Source: Diplonema papillatum (Eukaryota > Euglenozoa > Diplonemea > Diplonemida > Diplonemidae). From it: a DNA stretch of 64,000 nt. A program made the translations under genes and the position numbers. Below the pieces are notes generated by a model, which was not told the DNA's origin, searched no databases, and saw only the letters and a program-made list of their open reading frames with translations. The stretch's first letter is position 1. Each line of letters opens with the position of its first letter. Below, in pieces: positions 42,131-50,627 of this stretch. The DNA lies in assembly GCA_030068145.1 (NCBI GenBank), contig JAPJBO010000543.1, forward strand, positions 1 to 64,000, read 5' to 3'.

Positions 42131-43041
42131 CAGCTCGGAAGCTGGAGCTTAATTTTGGCGTTAGAGAAAAAAAAACGGTAAGACGGTAACACAAAAAGTT
42201 CGCGTTGACGGCTATTTGCGAGGGGGAATCGTCGATCGGAGTACTTTCGAGTTTCAGGAGGGGATCACCGACGGCCAGCGTTTTTTCATTCTGCAAAATC
42301 GTGTGGTTGTTGGTCGCGTCACTCTTAGACCCCTCGCAGAAACAGGGCACGTCCGCGACGGAAGTCGACCGTACCGAGCGGAACGCATCCAACCAACCGG
42401 GGGGCGTTTCTTTTTTGGCCGACCCATCATTCATCCGCGGCGAACGCTGAGTTTGTTCACACGTAGAAGATCGCGGTGTCTGACAAGAGCCTGCGAGGGC
42501 CAATGAGAGCATTGCGTTCTTTTTGAGTACATGAACCACATAGCTTAGCATGCACTTATGGGAGAGCAGTGCGAACTTGAAATGCAGGTGCCACATAGGG
42601 GTAGGCTTGCATTTTCAAAGGCTAGGGTTACTTGATAACGTCGTCCGAAGACGATCTCGATGTGGGCGAAGATGATGATGGCAGGCTGGTGATATCCAGC
42701 TCCATTTTTTGAACGCTGCGCTTTCGCACTTATGGGAGAGCAAGGACGTTGCTTTACTGACGACTCCGCGGCTCATCTCCTCAACTCATTCGTATCCTGG
42801 CCGATCCGAGCAAAACTGAGGCAGCCGGCAAGCCGACCTCGCAACAGAAAAGCTTGGACGATCCGAATAGCGGTGGCCGACCCGTATGCCCATCCGCCGA
42901 GATGGGCAGTGTCAACTGGCCGGCGAGGAGTTCCTCCAAACCCTAGCTAAATAAGTCCGCCCGCGCCAGCGGCGCCAGGAGCGCCGCCTCGAAGCGAACA
43001 GCAGCACGGGTTAAGACTCAAGCACAGGGGGGAAAAATATA

Positions 43042-43491
43042 CGCTGGTGGTTTGTATTCGAATACAACGAATCTCTTGGCGACATCCGCTGGTGGTTTGT
43101 ATTCGAATACAACGAATCTCTTGGCGACATCCGCTGGTGGTTTGTATTCGAATACAACGAATCTCTTGGCGACATCCGCTGGTGGTTTGTATTCGAATAC
43201 AACGAATCTCTTGGCGACATCCGCTGGTGGTTTGTATTCGAATACAACGAATCTCTTGGCGACATCCGCTGGTGGTTTGTATTCGAATACAACGAATCTC
43301 TTGGCGACATCCGCTGGTGGTTTGTATTCGAATACAACGAATCTCTTGGCGACATCCGCTGGTGGTTTGTATTCGAATACAACGAATCTCTTGGCGACAT
43401 CCGCTGGTGGTTTGTATTCGAATACAACAAATCTCTTGGCGACATCCGCTGGTGGTTTGTATTCGAATACAACGAATCTCTTGGCGACATC
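43042..43491. repeat. 45-bp minisatellite, ten copies with internal palindrome
   Basis: Ten head-to-tail units of exactly 45 bp, nearly identical (one G to A in unit 9). Each contains the perfect palindrome TTGTATTCGAATACAA and CTTGGCGACATCCGCTGG. Because 45 is a multiple of three and the unit lacks stops in several frames, long repetitive frames exist on both strands; I do not regard them as genes. The right edge joins a 28S rRNA fragment at ATCC. Confidence 0.95.
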
Positions 43492-43717
43492 CCTGTGGTA
43501 ATTTTTCTGTCACTTCCGGCTTCATCCCTTGAACATGAAGTGAGACCAAAGGATCGTTAGGCCATGCTTTCACCGAGGATCGGTACTGAAGATCGTGTAT
43601 CGAGCAAGCTTTTACCCTTACGCTCTAAGCGAGATTTCTGTTCCCGCTGAGCTTGCCTTAGGACACCTGCGTTATTGTGTAACAGATGTGCCGCCCCAGC
43701 CAAACTCCCCACCTGCC
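43489..43717 (-). pseudogene. 28S rRNA fragment (peptidyl-transferase region), interrupted by the minisatellite
   Basis: The minus strand has CAGGTGGGGAGTTTGGCTGG, GCGGCACATCTGTTAC, ACGCAGGTGTCCTAAG, GAACAGAAATCTCGC, AAGGGTAAAAGCT, GTGAAAGCATGGCCTAACGA and AAATTACCACAGGGAT, the conserved 28S order. It stops at CCACAGGGAT, where intact 28S continues AACTGGCTTGTGGC; the 45-bp array begins there instead. Confidence 0.9.
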
Positions 43718-44689
43718 TGGTCTCCAAACGAGGATAAGCGAGCCGAAGCCCGTTTGTCGCTGGAAACGGATTGCTACGGATCCGAAGACCCTAACCCCAC
43801 AAGGGAGCAGCTGCCGTCTTCCCATCATTGGATGGTCTGCACTCGCCGGCTTTCGCGGTTGCCTTGCGCTGACGGACATCGCCACGGGATTGAAGACGCC
43901 CACCTCTCGGGAAACGGACGAGCTTTGCGGAGTAGCCGTGAGGCAATGCGATGCTCTTCCAGGGGCCAGGGGTGGACCGGTTTAAAAGTGGCGGGTCTGG
44001 GGTGGTCCGCCTTCTGTTTAGCAGAAAGATCTTCACAACTTTTCAGCGTTGACCCTTCTGTTCTGCAGAGTGGTCTGCAAAAGCTCCGCAACGTCCCCTC
44101 CCTGCACGAGGGACCGGAAGGGGGGCAACCGGAGCATATGGTTTCAGGTTAGTGTGAGTTTGATCAAAGTAACATCAAGGCAGCCCTCACAAAAGACCAG
44201 CCGCAGTCAACACCGCGTGGGTGCGGGCTTTTGATAATAATCATCATGTTTCAAACCCCCGATTGCGCGTAACCCGTAACCTGGGAAGCATTGAGAGGGT
44301 GTCGGTGGTACAAAGGTGCAGTTGCCCGCAACCATCCGGCAATCAGCTCGCATCGGGGAGGTGACGCTACCCACCTGGACAAGAGTTGCAACATGTTGTT
44401 CTGAAATTCTGAAACTTTCTGCTAAAAAAAATAGGTGGATCACCCCACCGGGCGTTAGTTTGCAGGGGTGCTCCGTCTTACACGCCAACTTCTTGTGCTC
44501 TCTCTCTCTCTCTCACACACTTGCCCGCCTGCTTTCGACTTCAATCCATCGGAGCGTCTCGTCCGAACGCCCAGAGAGTGTCGGCACAACGAAACTGAAA
44601 ACAAAGAGTGTCCAGTTCTGCCAGCCCCCTTCCTTTCTGTCGGCAAACTCCCCGCGGTCGAAAAAGTGTACCAGACAAATCATTGAACG

Positions 44690-45110
44690 AATTTTTCTGC
44701 CCGCAACACAGCAGTCATGGAGTCTGCATGCGCACGAACCACCTACCACGAGCCCACGAAAAGACAACAGAGTGGGCAACTTGGCTAATGCATGAGATCA
44801 AGTCTAGTTCAGAGATACGATAAACAAGCAGCTCCCGGGAAAACCCGATCGCCACATTCGCAGCCCGTAACACAGCAGTCATGAAGTCTGTGTGCGCACG
44901 GACCACGACCACCTACCACGAGCCACGAAAAGGCGACGGAGTGGGCAACTTGGCTAATGCATGCGATCAAGTCGAGCTCAGAGATACGGAAAACAAGCAG
45001 CTCGATCACCACAAGCACAGACTAAGCTGAACTCTACAAACAAACAACAGGTCAAAAGACACCAATCTGTACACCCAAACGGGATCGTCGGAACATACAC
45101 ACAGAAGGTC
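44690..45110 (+). repeat. Family D tandem repeat with peptide relics
   Basis: Two units about 170 bp apart (44690-44850, 44860-45015) share AACACAGCAGTCATG, CCACCTACCACGAGC, GAGTGGGCAACTTGGCTAAT and AACAAGCAGCTC. The first encodes MRTNHLPRAHEKTTEWATWL then MHEIKSSSEIR and a stop, like the relic in citrate synthase intron 2. 45024-45075 matches 22315-22375. Confidence 0.65.
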
Positions 45111-45549
45111 GAAGGTCGAACCTGACCTTGTTGTGACTGCACGCGCGTGCGAAACGGCAGACACACGGGGTGCGACCTACCAGTTGGGGTGACACATCCA
45201 TTGCCAGCACTGCACGCGCAAAATCGTCAGACCCAGCCACAATCCGCGTGTGAAGTTTTCAAACCTACTGATGATGCGCGAAAGCGCTGTATCTACACGT
45301 GCGAAAAGGTACTCAGTGCGTCCTGCTCTTGCGGTGCTGCACGTGTGAAAATGACCTCCAGCGAGAAAACAAAACCCACAGGCGAAAAGAAAAACAGTCT
45401 AGAAAACACACAGACCCGCATACACACATCGATACACCATAAAGAAAGGACGTCCGCCAACGAGAAAGAAAAGAGGAAAGAAGCAAGCCACCGACATAAG
45501 GGGCGTATGCATCGCCGCATTAAAGCCGGGACGGTGCCCCGCTTGACCT

Positions 45550-45890
45550 AAACACCGAAACACCCGTCAGTTGAAACGCGAGTCCGCCCAAACGCTGTGT
45601 CTGTTGAAACGCTAGTTTGTTGGAAGACGAACCTGCCGAACGCTGTCTGTTGGCGCACGAGTCTGTTGAAACGCTAGTCTGTCGAAACACGAACCTGGGT
45701 TGTTCAAACACCAGGTCGCGGAAGCACCAGTCTTGTCGAAACACGAATTGTCCAAACGCTTTCTGTTGAAACGGCTGGTCCATTGGAACACGAACCTGTT
45801 CGCACGTTGGCCTGTTCAAACCCTAGCCTGTGGCCTGTTCAAACACTCGTCTGCGCGGCACGTTGCCTGTTCAAACCCACTACTACTTTC
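45550..45890. repeat. Degenerate tandem repeat in the leader of the LRR gene
   Basis: About 15-20 imperfect units of CTGTTGAAACGCTAGT or CTGTTCAAACACCAG type run to within 25 bases of the start codon. They could be leader, promoter-proximal or neutral minisatellite sequence. Confidence 0.65.
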
Positions 45891-45892
45891 CG

Positions 45893-48800
45893 ATGGTGCG
45901 CGACGGGAAGACGCGGCCTGCAGGCGACGTGGTGACCCTGTACGACAAGGGCCTGACGTCGATGTTCGAGATCGCCGCGCTGCGCACCGGCCGCGTGGCG
46001 TGCCTCAACCTGCACATGAACGGCATCTCGGCGGTCGAGAACGTCGCCGCGGCCGCTGGCACTCTAACGGAGCTCGACCTCAGCAGCAACGCGCTGCGCT
46101 CGCTCGCAGGGCTCGCCTGCCTGCGCGGCCTCCGGCACCTGAACGTGAGTGCGAACGCGTTGGACTCCCTCCCTGACACTGCGTTCCAGGCGCTGCCCCA
46201 GCTAGAACGGCTGGTGGCGTCGTACAACAACATATCGGACCTGGCGCCCCTCCGGCACTTGCGCTCGCTCACAGAGCTACGCCTCGAGGGCAACGCCGTC
46301 TCCGACGTCGGCCAGCTCTCCGCCCTGCGGAGCGCAGCAGGGCTGCGCACGCTGTGCTTCCGGGTGCCTGACTCCCGGCAGCCGGCGTGCTTCCGGTCGG
46401 CCAACCCTGTGTGCGGGGACGGGGGGTACCTCGCGGCGGTCGCGCGGTGCTGTGCGGCCGTGCGGTGGCTGGACGGGCAGGCTCTGTATACAGAGCCAGC
46501 GGATGCCCGGAGGGTGCCCGCCGGGCAGGGACAGGGGGGCCCGGAGGCGCTGGGGGGGGAGGAAGGGGAGGAAGGCGCCGGACTGGACTCTTCGTGGGAA
46601 GAGTTCGCGACGGTGGCGGGGTCGAGCGATGACGCGGCGTCGTCGTCGAGGGGCGCGGAGAGCTCTGCCTCGGAGGGGGGGCGGGGCAGGCCCGAGTGGC
46701 TTGGTGGGAGAGGCCGGCGGGGGAGTGGTGGGGGGGGCAAGCCGGCGCGGCAGGCCGCGGGGACGGCCATCGACCGCGTGCTCCTCGTCGCCCAGCGCAA
46801 GCAGCAGCAGCAGCTGCAGCAACAACAACGACAACCCCAGCCGCAGCACCAGTACCCAGTCCAGCGGCAGCAGCAGCAACAACAGCAACATCCCCAGCCG
46901 CAGCACCAGCACCTAGTCCAGCAGCAGCGGCAGCTGCTGCACCAGCAGCTGCTGCAGCAGCAGCAACCCCAGGCGCAGGACCAGTACCAAGATCAGCCCC
47001 AGCAGCTGCAGCAGCAGCACCAGCTTGAACCCCAGCCGCAGCATCAGTACCAAGCCCAGCCGCAGCAGCAGCAGGAGGTCCACCCTTTTGCGGCCGGGGT
47101 CCCTTGCCAACCGGCGGCCCACGTGTCCGACGGCGGCGTGTGTCCCGCCGCCCCCGCGGCGCCTGCACATGTGCCGACCGCGCTCAGCAGCCAGCTGCAG
47201 GTCCCTTGTCCTGCGAGCACGCCGCCGCCGCCGCCGCCCGCCTGCGACGCCCAGTCGCAGCGACTGCCCAGCCCGAGCGTCGTCTTCAACGCGCCCGGGA
47301 CGCCGCGGGACCAGCAGCAACTGCAGCCACTGCAACAACACCCGCTGCAACAACACCCGCTGCAGCAGCAGCAGCAGCAGCAACAACTGCAGCCGCTGCA
47401 ACAACACCCGCTGCAGCAGCAGCAGCCACAACAGCAGCAGCAGCAACTGCAGCCACTGCACCAACACCCGCAGCAGCAGCAGCAGCAGCAGCAGCACCTG
47501 CAACTGCAGCAGCCCCCCCCACCCGCCGCGCTGCCGCCGCCGCCGCCGGCGGACGACCTGAAGAGCGTCTGCGTGTTCGCGGAGCGCGCGTGCCGGCACC
47601 GGCAGGTCGCGGCGGGCGGCGGCAGCCCCCCGCGGGGGCCGTCCGGCTCCCGCCCGCCGCATCGCGCCGCGGCCGCGGCGCAGACCGACGCGCCGCCCGC
47701 GACGCGCGCGATCGAGGTGCAGACGCAGGCGGCGGCGACGACCGTCCGCAGCACCGGCACCGAAGACCTGCTCGACCTCGACGCCGCCCTGGCCGAGACC
47801 CGCGCCCTACGCCGGCAGCTGCGCGATGCGCTGCAGGAGGCTGAGCAGGGCGAGCTCCGCCAGGGCGCCGCCGCGGCGCGCGCCCTGCGCCGGCGGCTGG
47901 ACAAGGCGGAGGACGAGCTGTCCTCCGCGAAGGAGGAGCGGCGGCGGTGGGAGCGGGCGGCTGGGAAGTACGAAATCCAGGCGAAGGCCCTGCGCGACGA
48001 ACTCGAGCGGAGGGACGCTGAATACACGTCGGTGCGGGACCAGCTGGCGGCCCGGCACACGGCGGACGTCTCCGTGTGGCGCGCGAAGCTCGACGAGATG
48101 CACCGGACCCTCACCTCCGAACACGTCGCCGCACAGGCGGCGGCGGAGCAGGCGCGGGCGGCGGCGGCCGCCGCGCACGAGCTCGAAAAAGACGCGCAGA
48201 AGCAGGCCCACCGCGACGCGGTGGCGGCGCTGCAGGCGCTCCTCACCGAGGAGCGCGAGAAAACAAGCCGGGCGGCGGCCGCCGCGGGCCGGTACGAGGC
48301 GGCGGTCGTGAAGCTGTCCGCCGGGTACAAGGAGAAGCAGGCCGCGGCGAAGGCCGCGAGGCGCGACCTCGCAGCTGCCGAACGCCGCCTGCGGCAGGCG
48401 GAGGCAGACGCCGCCGCCTCGAGGCAGAAGGAGGCGGAGCGGGATGCCCGGGAAGCGGGCGCCGGCGACGCCGAACGGCGCCGGCTGGAGGAGTGCGAGG
48501 CGGAGAACGCGCACCTGCGGGCGCAGGTGCGTGCCGTGGGCGAGCAACTCGGCTCGCGCGAGAGGCACTGGCAGGAGCGGTGCGCTGCCAACGCGTCCGC
48601 CGCGGGGCGGGCGGCCACCCTCGAAGCGGAGCTTGCGGCCGCGGGCCAGAAGCTCGACGAGCGCGGCGCCGCCGCCGAAGCCTTGCGGCAGGAGCTCGAC
48701 CGACGCGGCGAGGCCGCCGCGGAGCGCGACCGGGAGTGGGAGGCGCGGCTGGCGGCCGCGGACGGCGAGCTCGCGCGGTGGAAGAAGAAGGCCGGCGAGA

Positions 48801-49327
48801 AGGACGAGGCGATCGACAGCCTGCTCTCGGAGGTCGACGCGTTGCGCGACGAACTGCGCGAGGAAGGCCGGGTCCGGCAGCGGCTCGAGGGCAACCTGCA
48901 GAGCTCGATGAAGGACATCGAACGCTCACACAAGCAGCGGGCCAAGGACCTGGCGGAGGAACTCGCCGAGAAGGACGTCCTCGTCGAAGCGCTGGAGGAC
49001 AAGCTGAAGGAAGCGGATGCCCGGTGCCTCGCCAAAGTGGCGGAGCTCACCGAAGGCAACCGGAATCTGGCCGATAAGCTGGACGCCGTCGCTTCGGACG
49101 CGTCGCGGAAGGTGAAGGTGCTGTCGGAGGCCCTGCAAAAGGAGCGGAGCGCGCGGCTGAAGCTGCGGCAGGCCGCCCACGACGACAGGCTGGCCGCGGC
49201 CCGCTGGCAGCGCGAAGCCGACGCGGAGAAGGTTGCGGCTGACGCCCTCCGCGACAAGGTCTCGGCGCTGACGCAGAAGCATCAGAAGCTGCAGTGCGTC
49301 CTGCACACCGCGCTCGAGTCGCCCTAG
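45893..49327 (+). CDS. LRR, polyglutamine and coiled-coil protein, LRRCC1/CLERC-like
   Basis: 1144 residues from ATG. Residues about 30-160 hold SDS22-type leucine-rich repeats (LNLHMNGISAVENV, LTELDLSSNALRSLAGL, LRHLNVSANALDSLP, LERLVASYNNISDL, LTELRLEGNAVSDVG), then an LRR cap (YLAAVARCCAAVRWLDGQAL). Residues about 303-540 are Gln/His/Pro-rich with long CAG tracts, then a short Pro/Ala region with a Cys pair. About 626-1140 is continuous Arg/Glu/Ala-rich coiled coil ending LRDKVSALTQKHQKLQCVLH. LRR followed by a long coiled coil is the layout of LRRCC1/CLERC, a centrosome and centriole protein; the long polyQ insert is not typical. The frame extends 21 codons upstream without another ATG, inside tandem repeats, so the ATG at 45893 is preferred. 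Single exon. Centrosomal role is inferred from architecture only. Confidence 0.8.
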   Translation: MVRDGKTRPAGDVVTLYDKGLTSMFEIAALRTGRVACLNLHMNGISAVENVAAAAGTLTELDLSSNALRSLAGLACLRGLRHLNVSANALDSLPDTAFQALPQLERLVASYNNISDLAPLRHLRSLTELRLEGNAVSDVGQLSALRSAAGLRTLCFRVPDSRQPACFRSANPVCGDGGYLAAVARCCAAVRWLDGQALYTEPADARRVPAGQGQGGPEALGGEEGEEGAGLDSSWEEFATVAGSSDDAASSSRGAESSASEGGRGRPEWLGGRGRRGSGGGGKPARQAAGTAIDRVLLVAQRKQQQQLQQQQRQPQPQHQYPVQRQQQQQQQHPQPQHQHLVQQQRQLLHQQLLQQQQPQAQDQYQDQPQQLQQQHQLEPQPQHQYQAQPQQQQEVHPFAAGVPCQPAAHVSDGGVCPAAPAAPAHVPTALSSQLQVPCPASTPPPPPPACDAQSQRLPSPSVVFNAPGTPRDQQQLQPLQQHPLQQHPLQQQQQQQQLQPLQQHPLQQQQPQQQQQQLQPLHQHPQQQQQQQQHLQLQQPPPPAALPPPPPADDLKSVCVFAERACRHRQVAAGGGSPPRGPSGSRPPHRAAAAAQTDAPPATRAIEVQTQAAATTVRSTGTEDLLDLDAALAETRALRRQLRDALQEAEQGELRQGAAAARALRRRLDKAEDELSSAKEERRRWERAAGKYEIQAKALRDELERRDAEYTSVRDQLAARHTADVSVWRAKLDEMHRTLTSEHVAAQAAAEQARAAAAAAHELEKDAQKQAHRDAVAALQALLTEEREKTSRAAAAAGRYEAAVVKLSAGYKEKQAAAKAARRDLAAAERRLRQAEADAAASRQKEAERDAREAGAGDAERRRLEECEAENAHLRAQVRAVGEQLGSRERHWQERCAANASAAGRAATLEAELAAAGQKLDERGAAAEALRQELDRRGEAAAERDREWEARLAAADGELARWKKKAGEKDEAIDSLLSEVDALRDELREEGRVRQRLEGNLQSSMKDIERSHKQRAKDLAEELAEKDVLVEALEDKLKEADARCLAKVAELTEGNRNLADKLDAVASDASRKVKVLSEALQKERSARLKLRQAAHDDRLAAARWQREADAEKVAADALRDKVSALTQKHQKLQCVLHTALESP
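46797..47516 (+). repeat. CAG-rich coding repeat (polyglutamine/histidine tract)
   Basis: Imperfect CAG/CAA runs interspersed with CCCCAGCCGCAGCACCAG-type units encode glutamine, histidine and proline. The tract is open in several frames on both strands because of its triplet periodicity. Confidence 0.85.
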
Positions 49328-50627
49328 TCTCGTTCGGACTGCCCCCCTCCCTCCCAGCATGCAACCATGCGCCCTAGGTCATCACCGTACCAGCGCGACA
49401 TGATGACCACGGCTCGAGTCTCTTTCACAACGCACCAGTAAGCACTGTGGTCCTCAGTGCTTTATGATCGTGTGTATCCGCATCATGCTCGAGCATGAGG
49501 TACTCATGCGCATATTCTCCGAGTATTGAGCGGCGCGAGGCATTCGTTTTATGTGCGGGGTGCGTCGCTTCATCCTCCAGCGTGCACATCCCGGGTACTC
49601 GAATGCCGAGCAGCGTGTATTCTCATCGGCGTGCACAAACGTCTTCGGTCGCGAAAAGTACCGGGCACTGCGAGCGGTCTCTTTTTTTGGAGCTGGTCTC
49701 CTCATTTCAACACGACACTGCCGAAAGCTGAGACGGCTTTCGCCGTTGATTTCGAGCAACCGCGTGTTTGTGTCAGTTGGTTCGCTGAACCACCTTCCCC
49801 GGGAGATGGACAGCCTGCAGCACGAGAGGAAACAGTCAATACTTGCTGTTTGAAAGCACCCCCGGTGGTGTTTTGTTAGATTTCCCAGTCGTCCTTGCTT
49901 GCCGCCTCCGGCAGTCTCCCCGCCCTCGCGGTTCCGGTGGTGTTTGCGTTAGAGCTAGTTTAGATAGCGCCGCGGGCGTGTTCCTAGAATCGAAAAGTGA
50001 TCCATTTGTCTGTCTTTTTCTATCGCCGTTCATGGCCGGCTGCGCGTGCCTAGCTAAACGACAACATGCAATCGGTGCCGGTCGCAGAAATAATTTCTTC
50101 ATCATAGCGAGCCAGCTGGAAGCGATTGGTAAACAATCAGTTTGCAGTTTGTGTGAGGGGAAACCGGATAGCTAACCTGCCTTTGAATCGAATCCTGCGA
50201 GCCGAGAAACCGAGTGTCTGGTGGCTATCGGCCGACCACCTTCGAACACGCCTATCAAACGTGGCTGCATGTGGGGGTTTCGAGGCCAGACGCTAGGCTC
50301 CCATTCGGGGAAAAAGAGGTCATGCAAAGGGGTCCGGGAGATTGCTTCTCATGGATGGTTGGCGCTGGAATGATCGCTCCTCGGCGGTTCACACAACAAC
50401 ACATATCAGGAGGGTGGTGGCGCGCCTGAAAAATACTCTTCTCCCCATCCGCCCCTTTTGGCTTCTTGCGGTGCGAACACACCCCGCGCGCTTGACAAAA
50501 AAACGTACCCCCCCCCCCCCCCCCCCCATCTCTTCGAATTTGTTCCGCCCCCGACCAACCGGCCCGATCGCAGCACCCGCGTCGCGCGTGTGCTCGGACT
50601 TAAGGTGGTTTGGATGCCGGGTCACCG
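49328..50627. other. Intergenic region, nothing recognised
   Basis: No coding region or RNA supported. A C run (about 50509-50527) lies 100 bases before the next start codon. Confidence 0.5.

Larger units (their letters stand above)
40786..43041. other. Intergenic region with dispersed repeats, no gene supported
   Basis: Carries family C (41180-41240), family B (41260-41340 and 42045-42130) and family E (41700-41825). A minus-strand frame at 42120-42596 is open but has no recognisable feature. Confidence 0.5.

Noticed and set aside
42120..42596. A 158-codon minus-strand frame
   Set aside because: No recognisable domain, lies among dispersed repeats and has no support beyond openness.
42947..43573. 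Long frames on both strands across the 45-bp array (up to 208 codons)
   Set aside because: The unit is a multiple of three and lacks stops in several frames, so frames are open by construction; the minus frame begins in 28S rRNA sequence.
43595..44152. A 185-codon plus-strand frame
   Set aside because: Its first 40 codons are antisense 28S rRNA, so it is not a gene.
47044..49257. A 737-codon minus-strand frame opposite the LRR/coiled-coil gene
   Set aside because: Antisense of a GC-rich coiled-coil and CAG tract; composition is Ser/Ala/Arg/Cys-rich low complexity typical of a shadow frame.
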